Assembly: GCF_900496975.1 (NCBI RefSeq)
Contig: NZ_UFQC01000026.1
Location: forward strand, 29,430 to 93,429
DNA: 64,000 bases
Direction: 5' to 3'
Origin: Achromobacter veterisilvae
Lineage (GTDB): Bacteria; Pseudomonadota; Gammaproteobacteria; Burkholderiales; Burkholderiaceae_B
Under the pieces are notes generated by a model. The model saw only the letters and a list, made by a program, of their open reading frames with translations. It had not been told where the DNA came from and searched no databases. The position numbers and the translations under genes are program-made. This document shows positions 17,407 to 26,200 of the stretch, in pieces (the first letter of the stretch is position 1; every line of letters begins with the position of its first letter).

Positions 17407-18560
17407 CGAACCCCGTCTCCCTCGCAAGCCTGCCCCAGCTGGCGGGTGCGCTGCGCTTCACGCCGGGCGCGCCGCCGCCGCACAACCTGCAGAGCACGCG
17501 CCAGGACTGGGCCGCGCGCATGGGCCACGGCGTGCCGGCGGCGCGGCTGCCCGGGCTCATGGCCAGCTTGTTCAACCTGTGCAGCCACGCTCACCGCCTG
17601 TGCAGCCAGCTCGCCATCGGTGCGGCCGCACCTGGCCTGCAGCCGCCGCCCGATGCCGTGGCCGAGCGCCTGCGCCGCGAGACGGCGGCGGAGCACATCC
17701 GCCGCATCGGCCTGGACTGGCCGCGCCTGCTCGCGCCGGGTGATGCGCCCGTGGCGGCGCAGGCCGCCACCGCGCTGCGCAGTTGCCCCTGGCCCGCGCA
17801 GAACGACACCGACCCCTGGCCCGCGCTGCGCGACTGGCTGCAACACGCGCTGCTGCACAGGCCCGCCGCCGACTGGCTCGCGGCCTGGCAGGCCGGCGGC
17901 ACCGAATGGCTCGACACCTGGGGCCAGCGCCACGGGCAGTGGTTGCCCCTGCTGCTGCGCCGCGCCCACAGCGCCGACGCCTTCGCCCCACTCACGACCG
18001 ACACCGCGCTGCGCCCGCACGGCCACCCGCCCAGCCTTTGCACGCTGGGCGCCACGCTCGCGCACAAGCCCGCGTTCGCGCTGCGCCCGCTGTGGCACGG
18101 CGCCTGCGCCCACACCGGCCCCTGGAGCCGCCTCGGTGCCGTGGCCGACGGCGTGCCGCTCACGCCCTGGGCGCTGCTGGGCACGCGCATCGTCGAGTTG
18201 GCGCGCCTCGCGCTCGACAGCGATGACGCCTGCCTGGACTGGGGCGCCGTGGCCCCCGGCCCCCGGCGCGGCCTGGCCTGGATGGAGATGGCGCGCGGCC
18301 TGCTGGTGCACCAGGTCGAGGTCGACCCAGGGACGCAGCGCGTGCTGGCCTGCCGCGTGGTGGCACCCACCGAGTGGAACTTCCACCCGCAAGGCGAGGT
18401 GGCGCAGCGCCTGGCGCTGCTTGACCCCGAAATGCCCGAGTGGGAGATCACCCGGCGCGTAAACCTGCTGGTAGCCGCGTTCGACCCCTGTGTGCCCTTC
18501 ACCATCGAACGCCTGGGCTCCCCCGCGCGCCCGGCGCTGCAGGAGGCCAGCCATGCATGA
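17403..18560 (+). CDS. hoxV: large-subunit-like scaffold protein (HupK family)
   Basis: HoxV is thought to be a scaffold for the Fe(CN)2CO unit before it reaches HoxG. The 385-residue protein resembles a degenerate large subunit: the C-terminus has VVAPTEWNFHPQGEVAQRL and then VNLLVAAFDPCVPFTI, echoing the DPCxxC motif of hydrogenases with the second cysteine lost. The start codon is GTG at 17403, overlapping the hoxT stop. It overlaps hypA by eight bases. Confidence 0.88.
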   Translation: MTNPVSLASLPQLAGALRFTPGAPPPHNLQSTRQDWAARMGHGVPAARLPGLMASLFNLCSHAHRLCSQLAIGAAAPGLQPPPDAVAERLRRETAAEHIRRIGLDWPRLLAPGDAPVAAQAATALRSCPWPAQNDTDPWPALRDWLQHALLHRPAADWLAAWQAGGTEWLDTWGQRHGQWLPLLLRRAHSADAFAPLTTDTALRPHGHPPSLCTLGATLAHKPAFALRPLWHGACAHTGPWSRLGAVADGVPLTPWALLGTRIVELARLALDSDDACLDWGAVAPGPRRGLAWMEMARGLLVHQVEVDPGTQRVLACRVVAPTEWNFHPQGEVAQRLALLDPEMPEWEITRRVNLLVAAFDPCVPFTIERLGSPARPALQEASHA

Positions 18561-18900
18561 AGCCAGCCTGGCCGGTGGCGTGCTCCAGCTGGTGGAAGAC
18601 ACGGCCGCGCGCGAAGGCTTTCAGCGCCTGCTTGCGCTGCGGCTCGAGGCTGGCCAGCTCGCGGGCGTGGACGTGCGCGCGCTGCGCTTCGCGCTGGAGG
18701 CGCTCGCCCCGGGCACGCTGCTGGACGGCGCGGCGATCCAGATCGAGGAACCCCTGGGCCAGGCCTGGTGCCTGGGCTGCTCGCAGACCGTGGCCCTGGC
18801 GCAGCGCGGCGACGCCTGCCCGGCCTGCGGCTGCTTCCATTTGCAACCGACCGGCGGCGCTGAATTGCGCGTGCTGGACATGCAAGTGGCCGATGATTGA
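18553..18900 (+). CDS. hypA: nickel metallochaperone HypA
   Basis: The 115-residue protein delivers nickel to the large subunit together with HypB. The N-terminal MHE nickel site is present, and the zinc site is formed by CLGC and CPACGC. Length matches the family. The start overlaps the end of hoxV, so the assembly and pleiotropic genes form one unit. Confidence 0.95.
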   Translation: MHEASLAGGVLQLVEDTAAREGFQRLLALRLEAGQLAGVDVRALRFALEALAPGTLLDGAAIQIEEPLGQAWCLGCSQTVALAQRGDACPACGCFHLQPTGGAELRVLDMQVADD

Positions 18901-18926
18901 AACCCCACGAGAACAGGAGGCCGACC

Positions 18927-19883
18927 ATGTGTGTCGTATGTGGATGCAGTGACCACCCCGCCACGCCCGAGGCCGTGCAGGTGAACTCCGCCAGCGGCGA
19001 CCTGCACTTCGGTGCCGGTGCGGCGCGCGTTTCGGTGCCCGGCATGAGCCAGGCGCGCGCCATCAAGCTGGAGACCGACATCCTCGGCGCCAACAACCGC
19101 GTGGCCGCGCACAACCGCGCGCACTTCCAGGCCCACGGCGTGACCGCGCTCAACCTGGTCTCCAGCCCGGGCTCGGGCAAGACCACGCTGCTGTGCGCCA
19201 CCATCGAAGCGCTCAAGGCGCACGCGCCCGGCCTGCACGTGGCGGTGATCGAGGGCGACCAGCAGACCAGCTTTGACGCCGACCGCATCCGCGCCACGGG
19301 CGCGCCCGCGATCCAGGTCAACACCGGCAAGGGCTGCCACCTCGACGCGCCCATGGTGGCCGAGGCTTTTGCGCGGCTGCACTCGCACGATGGCCACGAT
19401 CACGACCATGGGCACGACCACCATCATCAAGGTGACCACGGCACGCACAGCCTACTCTTCATCGAGAACGTGGGCAACCTGGTGTGCCCCGCCGTGTGGG
19501 ACCTGGGCGAGGCCGCGAAGGTGGCCATCCTCTCGGTGACCGAGGGCGAAGACAAGCCACTGAAGTACCCCGACATGTTCGCCGCCGCCTCGCTGATGGT
19601 GCTCAACAAGATCGACCTGCTGCCGCACGTGCGCTTCGACGTGGCGCGCTGCATCGAGCTTGCGCGGCGGGTGAACCCGGGCATCGAGGTGATCCAGCTC
19701 TCGGCCACCACTGGCGAGGGCATGGACGCCTGGCTGCACTGGCTGGACCACCGCATCGGCCACGATCACTACCACCCGCACGGCGAACCCAACGCCGAGG
19801 CCGCCTTGCGCGAGCGCGTGCGCCAACTCGAAGCCGAGCTCGCGCAAGCACGGGAAGCCCTGGGCAGCGCCACCGCGCACTGA
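18927..19883 (+). CDS. hypB: nickel GTPase HypB with an internal His-rich loop
   Basis: The GTPase drives nickel insertion. The N-terminus has the high-affinity CVVCGC motif. The P-loop is SSPGSGKTT (79-87), and the G-domain metal site is kept (GKGCHLD with Cys137 and His138, and Cys187 in NLVCPA). The usual histidine-rich stretch is not between the CxxCGC motif and the G domain. Instead residues 152-174 contain 11 histidines inserted within the GTPase domain just before [12 protein letters not shown] second short patch (HDHYHPHG) and a coiled-coil-like tail ([20 protein letters not shown]) close the 318-residue protein. Confidence 0.95.
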   Translation: MCVVCGCSDHPATPEAVQVNSASGDLHFGAGAARVSVPGMSQARAIKLETDILGANNRVAAHNRAHFQAHGVTALNLVSSPGSGKTTLLCATIEALKAHAPGLHVAVIEGDQQTSFDADRIRATGAPAIQVNTGKGCHLDAPMVAEAFARLHSHDGHDHDHGHDHHHQGDHGTHSLLFIENVGNLVCPAVWDLGEAAKVAILSVTEGEDKPLKYPDMFAAASLMVLNKIDLLPHVRFDVARCIELARRVNPGIEVIQLSATTGEGMDAWLHWLDHRIGHDHYHPHGEPNAEAALRERVRQLEAELAQAREALGSATAH

Positions 19884-19890
19884 AACCGAC

Positions 19891-21066
19891 ATGGCCCCCC
19901 TCCCGCCCAACGTGCTGGCCTGCGGTGCCTGGCTGAAAAACGCCGCGTGCCTGCTTGATGCACAGGGCCGGGCTCACTGGTCGGCGGTGCATGGCGACCT
20001 GAGCGACCCGGCCGCCTGCGCCGCGCTCGAAGCCTCGGCCCGCGCGCTGTTGCAGCAACATGGGCCGGTGCGGGCGGTGGCGCACGACCTGCATCCCGAT
20101 TTCTTCAGCAGCCGCCTGGCCATGGACATCGCCGAAACGCTGGGCGTGCCCGCCATCGGCGTGCAGCACCACCACGCGCACATCGCTGCAGTGGTCGCCG
20201 AGCACGGCCTTGACGGCCCGGTGATCGGCCTCGCGCTCGATGGCGTGGGCCTGGGCGATGACGGCGCGGCCTGGGGCGGCGAACTGTTGCTCGTGGACGG
20301 CGCGCGGTTCCGGCGCCTGGGCCACCTGCACCCGCTGGCCCTGCCCGGTGGCGACCGCGCCGCGCGAGAACCCTGGCGGATGGCCGCCAGCGCCCTACAC
20401 GCGCTGGACCGGGGCGCTCAAACCGTGCCGCGCTTTGCGCCGGTGGTGGGCGAGGCCACGGCGCGCGGCGTGCAGCAGATGCTGGAACGCGGCCTGAACT
20501 GCCCACCCACCAGCAGCGCCGGGCGCTGGTTCGACGCCGCCGCCGCCGCGCTGGGCCTGAGCGTGCGCCAAACCGAAGAGGCCGAGGCCGCCATCGCGCT
20601 CGAAGCGGCCGCCAGCCGATGGCTGGCGCAACAGCCGGCGCAAGAGCCCTTGCCCGCCACCCAGGCCGAGGTGCTCACCGACACCTTGGCCGATGGGCAG
20701 CACCGGCTTGATGTGCGCGGCCTGTTCGCCGCGCTGCTCAGTGTGGACCCCGATCGCGTGGACGCGGCGGCGGCGGGTTTTCACCTTGCGCTGGCCGATG
20801 CGCTTGCGCACTGGGCCACGCAGGCCGCGCGCGACCACGGCACGGACTATGTGTGCCTGGGCGGCGGCTGCTTCTTCAACCGTGTATTGCGCGAACGCGT
20901 GACCGAGAGCCTGCAAGGCGCCGGCCTGCGCGTGCACCTGCCCCGCACGAAGGGTTGTGGCGACGCGGGCCTGGCGCTCGGCCAGGCCTGGGTGGCCGCG
21001 CGACAGATCGAGACCATGGCCTCTGAAAACATCCCCCACGAAAAGGAAACCAAACCATGTGCCTAG
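19891..21066 (+). CDS. hypF: short HypF, Kae1-like carbamoyltransferase part only
   Basis: HypF makes the carbamoyl group that becomes the cyanide ligands. This 391-residue form starts at what is the Kae1/TobZ-like domain of full HypF: metal site VQHHHAHIAAV, GLALDGVGLGDDG, and a C-terminal VCLGGGCFFNRVL. The acylphosphatase, zinc-finger and YrdC-like domains (about 350 residues in full-length HypF) are absent. The ORF and operon spacing are undisturbed (7 bases after hypB), so this is not a recent truncation. A similarly short HypF1 is known in Ralstonia eutropha. It overlaps hypC by ten bases. Confidence 0.9.
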   Translation: MAPLPPNVLACGAWLKNAACLLDAQGRAHWSAVHGDLSDPAACAALEASARALLQQHGPVRAVAHDLHPDFFSSRLAMDIAETLGVPAIGVQHHHAHIAAVVAEHGLDGPVIGLALDGVGLGDDGAAWGGELLLVDGARFRRLGHLHPLALPGGDRAAREPWRMAASALHALDRGAQTVPRFAPVVGEATARGVQQMLERGLNCPPTSSAGRWFDAAAAALGLSVRQTEEAEAAIALEAAASRWLAQQPAQEPLPATQAEVLTDTLADGQHRLDVRGLFAALLSVDPDRVDAAAAGFHLALADALAHWATQAARDHGTDYVCLGGGCFFNRVLRERVTESLQGAGLRVHLPRTKGCGDAGLALGQAWVAARQIETMASENIPHEKETKPCA

Positions 21067-21299
21067 CCATCCCCGCGCGGCTGGTGGAGCTGCGGCCCGA
21101 CGACCAGGCCGTGGTCGACCTCGGCGGCATCCGCAAGGAGATCTCCATTGCTCTGGTGGCCGACGTGAAGGTCGGCGACTACGTGATCGTGCACGTGGGC
21201 CACGCCATCGGCACCATCGACCCCGAAGAGGCGGAGCGCACGTTGGCGCTGTTCGCCGAGATGGCGGCCATGAATGTGGGGGCGGACGTGCTTCCATGA
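21057..21299 (+). CDS. hypC: hydrogenase maturation chaperone HypC
   Basis: The 80-residue protein binds HypD and carries the Fe(CN)2CO precursor. It has MCLAIPARLVEL with the essential Cys2 and the typical DYVIVHVGHAIGTIDPEEA block. It overlaps hypF upstream and hypD downstream (ATGA). Confidence 0.95.
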   Translation: MCLAIPARLVELRPDDQAVVDLGGIRKEISIALVADVKVGDYVIVHVGHAIGTIDPEEAERTLALFAEMAAMNVGADVLP

Positions 21300-22435
21300 A
21301 ATACATCGACGAATTCCGCGACGGCGACATCGCCAAACAGATCGGAGCGCGCATCGCGGCCGAGGCCGACCCGGCACGCACCTACAGCTTCATGGAGTTC
21401 TGCGGTGGCCACACGCACGCCATTTCGCGCTACGGCGTGAGCGAACTGCTGCCGGCCAATGTGCGCATGATCCACGGCCCGGGCTGTCCGGTTTGCGTAC
21501 TGCCGATCGGCCGCGTCGACATGGCGATCAAGCTGGCGCTTGAACACGACGTGATCGTCTGCACCTATGGCGACACGATGCGCGTGCCGGCCTCCGACAG
21601 CCTGTCGCTGACCAAAGCGAAGGCGCGTGGCGGCGACGTCCGCATGGTGTATTCGGCGGCCGACGCGCTGACCGTCGCCCGCGACAACCCGGAGCGTCAG
21701 GTGGTGTTCTTCGCCATCGGCTTCGAAACGACGACGCCGCCGACCGCGCTCGCCATCCTGCGCGCGCAGCGCGAGGGGCTGAAGAATTTCAGCGTGCTGT
21801 GCTGCCACGTGCTAACCCCGTCGGCCATCACCCACATCCTGGAATCACCGGAAGTACGTCAGTACGGCACGGTGCCGATCGATGGCTTCATCGGTCCGGC
21901 GCACGTGAGCATCGTCATCGGCGCCGCGCCCTACGAGCATTTCGCCGAGGAATACCGCAAGCCGGTCGTGATCGCCGGCTTCGAGCCGCTGGACGTGATG
22001 CAGGCCATCCTGATGCTGGTGCGTCAGGTGAATGAGGGCCGCGCTCACGTCGAGAACGAATTCACCCGCGCGGTCGACCGTGACGGCAACCTCGCCGCGC
22101 AGCAGAAGGTGTCGGAGGTGTTCGAGCTGCGGCCAAGCTTCGAATGGCGCGGCCTGGGCGAAGTGCCGTACAGCGCGCTGAAGATACGGCCGGCCTTCGC
22201 CGAGTTCGACGCCGAGCGCCGCTTCGATGTCGGCTACCGGCCGGTGGCCGACAACAAGGCCTGCGAGTGCGGCGCGATTCTGCGCGGCGTCAAGAAGCCG
22301 ACCGACTGCAAGATTTTCGGCACCGTGTGCACGCCGGAAAACCCGGTCGGCTCCTGCATGGTGTCGAGCGAGGGGGCGTGCGCGGCGCATTACGCGTACG
22401 GCCGATTCAAGGACATTCCGGTGGTGACAGCATGA
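21296..22435 (+). CDS. hypD: Fe-S maturation protein HypD
   Basis: HypD is the scaffold on which iron receives CN and CO. The 379-residue protein shows FMEFCGGHTHAISRYG, MIHGPGCPVCVLP, AIGFETTTPP and the C-terminal cluster cysteines (ACECGAILRGVKKPTDCKIF, GTVCTPENPVGSCMVSSEG). It overlaps hypC and hypE by four bases on each side. Confidence 0.95.
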   Translation: MKYIDEFRDGDIAKQIGARIAAEADPARTYSFMEFCGGHTHAISRYGVSELLPANVRMIHGPGCPVCVLPIGRVDMAIKLALEHDVIVCTYGDTMRVPASDSLSLTKAKARGGDVRMVYSAADALTVARDNPERQVVFFAIGFETTTPPTALAILRAQREGLKNFSVLCCHVLTPSAITHILESPEVRQYGTVPIDGFIGPAHVSIVIGAAPYEHFAEEYRKPVVIAGFEPLDVMQAILMLVRQVNEGRAHVENEFTRAVDRDGNLAAQQKVSEVFELRPSFEWRGLGEVPYSALKIRPAFAEFDAERRFDVGYRPVADNKACECGAILRGVKKPTDCKIFGTVCTPENPVGSCMVSSEGACAAHYAYGRFKDIPVVTA

Positions 22436-23508
22436 ACGCGAGAGACGACAGCAAGGGCGGCACCGTGCGCGCCGGCTATGTCCGGCCGCTGGACATCCGC
22501 AACGGCCGCATCGACATGGGCCACGGCGCCGGCGGTCGCGCCGCCGCGCAACTGATCGAGGAAATCTTCCTCGCCGCCTTCGACAATCCCTTCCTGCGCC
22601 AGGGCAACGACGGCGCGTCGGTCGCCATTCCGCAGGGCAGCCGCCTGGTGATGGCGACCGACGCGCACGTCATTTCGCCGCTGTTCTTCCCCGGCGGCGA
22701 CATCGGTGCGCTCAGCGTGCACGGCACGGTGAACGACGTGGCGATGATGGGTGCGACGCCGCTCTACTTGTCCGCCAGTTTCATCCTAGAAGAGGGCTTT
22801 CCGCTGGCCGACCTGAAGCGCATCGTGCAGTCGATGGCGGCGGCGGCGCGCGAAGCCGGCGTCGCGGTGGTCACCGGCGACACCAAGGTGGTGGAGCAGG
22901 GCAAGGGGGACGGCGTGTTCATCAGCACCACCGGTGTCGGCGTCGTACCGCACGGTATCGACGTGTCGGGCGCGAACGCGCGGCCGGGCGACGTCATCCT
23001 GCTGTCGGGCACCGTGGGCGATCACGGCGTGGCGGTGCTGTCGCAGCGCGAATCGCTGGAGTTCGAAACGACCATCGTGTCGGACACCGCGGCGCTGAAC
23101 GGCCTGGTCGCCGACATGCTCGTCGCCTGTCCGGCGATCCGCACGCTGCGTGACCCGACCCGCGGCGGGCTGGCCACCACGCTGAACGAAATCGCCCGCC
23201 AGTCTGCTGTCGGCATGCTGCTCGACGAGGCAGCGATTCCGGTCAAGCCCCAAGTCGATGCGGCCTGCGAACTGCTGGGGCTGGACCCGCTGTACGTGGC
23301 CAACGAAGGCAAACTGGTCGCGGTGTGTGCGCCCGAGGCGGCCGAGGCCGTGCTCGCCGCCATGCGCGCGCACCCGCTGGGCGCCGAGGCCGCGCGCATC
23401 GGCGAGGTCACCACCGACCCGCACCACTTCGTGCAGATGGCCACGCGCTTCGGTGGCCGGCGCGTGGTGGACTGGCTCAGCGGCGAACAGCTGCCACGGA
23501 TATGTTGA
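22432..23508 (+). CDS. hypE: carbamoyl dehydratase HypE
   Basis: HypE turns the thiocarbamate on its C-terminal cysteine into thiocyanate for transfer to HypD. The C-terminus PRIC ends in the required cysteine. The ATP-binding AIRS-like fold is seen in GHGAGGRAA, VHGTVNDVAMMGATPLYLSA and TRGGLATTLNEIA. The 358-residue length is normal. Confidence 0.95.
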   Translation: MNARDDSKGGTVRAGYVRPLDIRNGRIDMGHGAGGRAAAQLIEEIFLAAFDNPFLRQGNDGASVAIPQGSRLVMATDAHVISPLFFPGGDIGALSVHGTVNDVAMMGATPLYLSASFILEEGFPLADLKRIVQSMAAAAREAGVAVVTGDTKVVEQGKGDGVFISTTGVGVVPHGIDVSGANARPGDVILLSGTVGDHGVAVLSQRESLEFETTIVSDTAALNGLVADMLVACPAIRTLRDPTRGGLATTLNEIARQSAVGMLLDEAAIPVKPQVDAACELLGLDPLYVANEGKLVAVCAPEAAEAVLAAMRAHPLGAEAARIGEVTTDPHHFVQMATRFGGRRVVDWLSGEQLPRIC

Positions 23509-23511
23509 CCC

Positions 23512-23580
23512 CCCTGCGTCGCCTTCGGTGCCTCCCCCGAGGGGGCGACACCTGGGGCCGGCGGAGCCGGACCCTCGGTG
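23512..23580. repeat. GC-rich intergenic repeat, copy 1
   Basis: Between hypE and the next gene lies a CCCCCTGCG...CCTCCCCCGAGGGGG...GGCGGAGCC type sequence with a strong CCCCCGAGGGGG palindrome (23534-23545). A related sequence in the other orientation is at 33035-33112. Such elements are scattered between genes in Comamonadaceae genomes, which hints at the source of this segment. The hairpin could also weaken transcription past hypE. Confidence 0.6.
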
Positions 23581-23619
23581 TCTCTGCAAGAAGGCATTTC
23601 GCTCAGACAGAGGCCTCTG

Positions 23620-24060
23620 ATGTCGTCGCCCATTTTTAGAAAAACCGCCCGAGGCCGTGCCGAGATCAAGCAGCGCTCGGACCGCGTCCCGGCAGCCATG
23701 CGCTCGGTGTTGATCATGGTCAATGGCAGCGACAGCCTCGCCATGCTGGCCGCGCGCGGCGTGCCCCAGCTGCGAGACCATTTGGAGGCCCTGCTCACGC
23801 TGGGCCTGATCGAGCTCGTGCCGGTTCCGTCCGAACAACCCGTCTCTCTGGACATGCTCGCGGCGTTCTGCCGTCAAGCGCATACACGGCTGACGCCCTA
23901 CTTCAGCCCCGACACCGCCAGCGTGGTGCGGCCTTTGCGCGACGCACGCACGGTGGCCGCGTTCAACGCGGCGCTGGACGACATCCAGGCGCGCCTGGCC
24001 ACTTACCTGGGCCGCAAGCTCGCCGCGAACGCACTGCAAGGGCTTCGGCCACCGCCATGA
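23620..24060 (+). CDS. conserved-looking protein of unknown function between hypE and hypX
   Basis: I do not recognise this 146-residue protein. It starts SSPIFRKTARGRAEIKQR, continues with RSVLIMVNGSDSLAMLAARG and LGLIELVPVPSEQ, and ends in a helical, arginine-rich part. It has no cysteine pair, signal peptide or membrane helix. A GTG at 23578 is possible, but the ATG at 23620 is preferred because the upstream part lies in the repeat. The stop overlaps the hypX start (ATGA), so it is translated with hypX. This position suggests a role tied to hydrogenase expression or maturation, but that is inference from context only. Confidence 0.65.
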   Translation: MSSPIFRKTARGRAEIKQRSDRVPAAMRSVLIMVNGSDSLAMLAARGVPQLRDHLEALLTLGLIELVPVPSEQPVSLDMLAAFCRQAHTRLTPYFSPDTASVVRPLRDARTVAAFNAALDDIQARLATYLGRKLAANALQGLRPPP

Positions 24061-25814
24061 GCACCACCCCGGTCCCCGGTCTGCGCATCCTGCTGCTGTG
24101 CCACAGCTTCAACAGCCTCACGCAACGGCTGTTCGCCGAGTTGCGCGCGCGCGGCCACCGGGTGAGCGTGGAGCTGGACATCAACGACCAAGTCACCGAA
24201 GAGGCCGTGGCGCTGTTCCGGCCTGACTTCGTCCTGGCGCCCTTCCAGAAGCGGCGCATCCCGGAGTCGGTGTGGCGCGCCCTGCCCTGTTTCGTCGTGC
24301 ATCCGGGGCCGCCGGGCGACCGCGGTCCAGCCGCGCTCGACTGGGCCATCGTCGATGGGCAGCGCGAATGGGGCGTCACCGTGCTGCAGGCGGATGGCGA
24401 TTTCGACGCCGGCCCGGTATGGGGGGCCGCCACCTTCCCGCTGCGTGCGGCGTCGAAGGGCGCGATCTACCGGCGCGAGGTGACCGAGGCGGCCGTCGCG
24501 GCGACGCTGCAGGCGCTCGCCCGCTTCACTGCCGGCGACGCGCCGCAGAAAAGTGCGCCCGCCGCCGACGGTTGGCGCGGTGTGCTGCCGCAGTCGCGTC
24601 GCGCCATCGACTGGTCGCGCGACGACAGCACAACGGTGCTGGCGAAGATACGCGCGTCCGACGGCCAGCCCGGCGTGGTCGATGCACTGTTCGGCCAGCC
24701 CTGCCGGCTGTTCGACGCGCACCCGGCGACGCTGGAGGCGCTGGCCGGTTTCGGTGGCGCGCCGGGCGATGTGCTGGCGCAGCGCGACGGCGCGCTGCTG
24801 CGCCGGACCGTCGATGGCGGTGTCTGGATAGGGCGCGTGTCGGTCGCGCTCGGCGATGCCGCGTCGCCGATCAAGCTGCCGGCGACGCAGGCCTTTGCGG
24901 CGGAGGCGGCGGCGCTGCCCGAGCGCGCCGCGCCGCTCACGCGGGCGGCTGATGAGTGGGGCGAGCTGCGCTACACCGAGCACGGCGAGCAGGGCGCCCG
25001 CGTCGGCGTGCTGAGTTTCGACTTCTACAATGGCGCGATGTCCACCGCGCAATGCCAGCGCCTGCGCGACGCGCTGGTCGAGGTGAAGCGGCGCGACACG
25101 CAGCTGCTGCTGATTGCCGGTGGCGACGGTTTCTTCAGCAATGGCATCGATCTCAACTGCATCGAGGCGGCGGCGCATCGCGACGGCGGCAGTGCGGCTG
25201 ACGAATCGTGGCGCAACATCAACGCGATGAACGACGTCGTGCTGGAAATCATCACCACCACCGACAGCCTCACTGTGTCGCTGCTGCGCGGCAACGCCGG
25301 TGCCGGCGGCGCCTTCCTCGCGCTGGCGGCGGACGAGGTGTGGGCGCAGCGCGGCGTCATGCTGAACCCGCACTACAAGAACATGGGCAATCTGTACGGC
25401 TCCGAGTACTGGACCTATCTGGCGCCGCGCCGGCTTGGCGCCGACGGCGCGCGTGCGCTGATGCAGAGCCGGCTGCCGCTGTCCGCACCCGAGGCATTGC
25501 GCATCGGCTTCGTCGACCGCTGCCTCGACGTGCCGGCCGGCGATGCCCTCGATGCGGCGGTGCAGGAAGCCCGGCTGCTGGCCGCGTCGTACAATCTGCG
25601 CGATCGCGTCATGCGCAAGCAGATCGAGCGCGCGGCCCACGAAGCCGAACGACCGCTCGCCGATTACCGCAAGGAAGAACTGTCCCGCATGCACCGCAAT
25701 TTCTACGGTTTCGACCCCAGCTACCACGTCGCGCGCCACCACTTCGTGCACAAGCTGCCGCATGCCTGGACGCCGCGTCATCTGGCCGTGCACCGCGAGG
25801 TTGCTGCGCGATGA
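24057..25814 (+). CDS. hypX: HypX, CO-ligand synthesis enzyme for aerobic maturation
   Basis: HypX makes the active-site CO from formyl-tetrahydrofolate when cells grow in air. The N-terminal half (about 1-270) is a formyl-THF-binding transferase-like domain (FVVHPGPPGDRGPAALDWAI, ITVLQADGDFDAGPVWG-like region). The C-terminal half (about 290-570) is a crotonase-like domain (LLLIAGGDGFFSNGIDLNCI, RGNAGAGGAFLALAADEVW, NPHYKNMGNLYGSEYW). The tail MHRNFYGFDPSYHVARHHF is the conserved end. The 585-residue ORF is intact. A second, different copy of the 3' end lies at 25991-26200. Confidence 0.95.
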   Translation: MSTTPVPGLRILLLCHSFNSLTQRLFAELRARGHRVSVELDINDQVTEEAVALFRPDFVLAPFQKRRIPESVWRALPCFVVHPGPPGDRGPAALDWAIVDGQREWGVTVLQADGDFDAGPVWGAATFPLRAASKGAIYRREVTEAAVAATLQALARFTAGDAPQKSAPAADGWRGVLPQSRRAIDWSRDDSTTVLAKIRASDGQPGVVDALFGQPCRLFDAHPATLEALAGFGGAPGDVLAQRDGALLRRTVDGGVWIGRVSVALGDAASPIKLPATQAFAAEAAALPERAAPLTRAADEWGELRYTEHGEQGARVGVLSFDFYNGAMSTAQCQRLRDALVEVKRRDTQLLLIAGGDGFFSNGIDLNCIEAAAHRDGGSAADESWRNINAMNDVVLEIITTTDSLTVSLLRGNAGAGGAFLALAADEVWAQRGVMLNPHYKNMGNLYGSEYWTYLAPRRLGADGARALMQSRLPLSAPEALRIGFVDRCLDVPAGDALDAAVQEARLLAASYNLRDRVMRKQIERAAHEAERPLADYRKEELSRMHRNFYGFDPSYHVARHHFVHKLPHAWTPRHLAVHREVAAR

Positions 25815-26200
25815 ACGCCCGCCTGCGCGTGCCCACCGTGCTGGTGGTCGATGACGAGGTGCGCTCGCAGGACGCGATGCGCCGCACGCTGGAAGAGGAC
25901 TTCACCGTACTCACCGCCAGCGGCGCCGACGAGGCGCGCGGCCTGCTGCAGCGCCAGCTGATGAGCGTGATCCTGTGCGACCAGCGCATGCTACAATTTC
26001 CCGCAGAGGCTGTCGGCCAAACAGGCCACCCGCGAGCGCGACAAACACCGTCCCCCGCTGACCCACCACCGCGAACAGAACTCGTGCGCATGCATCGCAA
26101 TTTCTACGGCTTCGACCCCAGCTACCACGTGGCGCGCTACCATTTCTTGCACAAATGGCTGCACTCCTGGACGCGGTGCCATCTTGCCGTGCACCGATGA
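25811..26200 (+). pseudogene. recombination scar: hoxA 5' fragment fused to a second hypX 3' end
   Basis: The 129-codon ORF opens with the receiver start of HoxA (LRVPTVLVVDDEVRSQDAMR up to CDQRM, 60 residues) and switches near 25990 to DNA from the end of another hypX. From 25992 a different frame reads YNFPQRLSAKQATRERDKH, the helix before the HypX tail. One base is missing near 26078, after which MHRNFYGFDPSYHVARYHFL appears in frame. The stop overlaps the ATG of intact hoxA, as the hypX1 stop overlaps this ORF. The two hypX tails and the two hoxA starts differ at many positions, so this is a junction of two diverged alleles rather than a fresh tandem duplication. The product is unlikely to function. 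Confidence 0.85.

Noticed and set aside
17241..19354. Long minus-strand ORFs opposite hoxV-hypB
   Set aside because: They have low-complexity Arg/Ala/Gly/Pro composition and lie over well-identified genes on the other strand.
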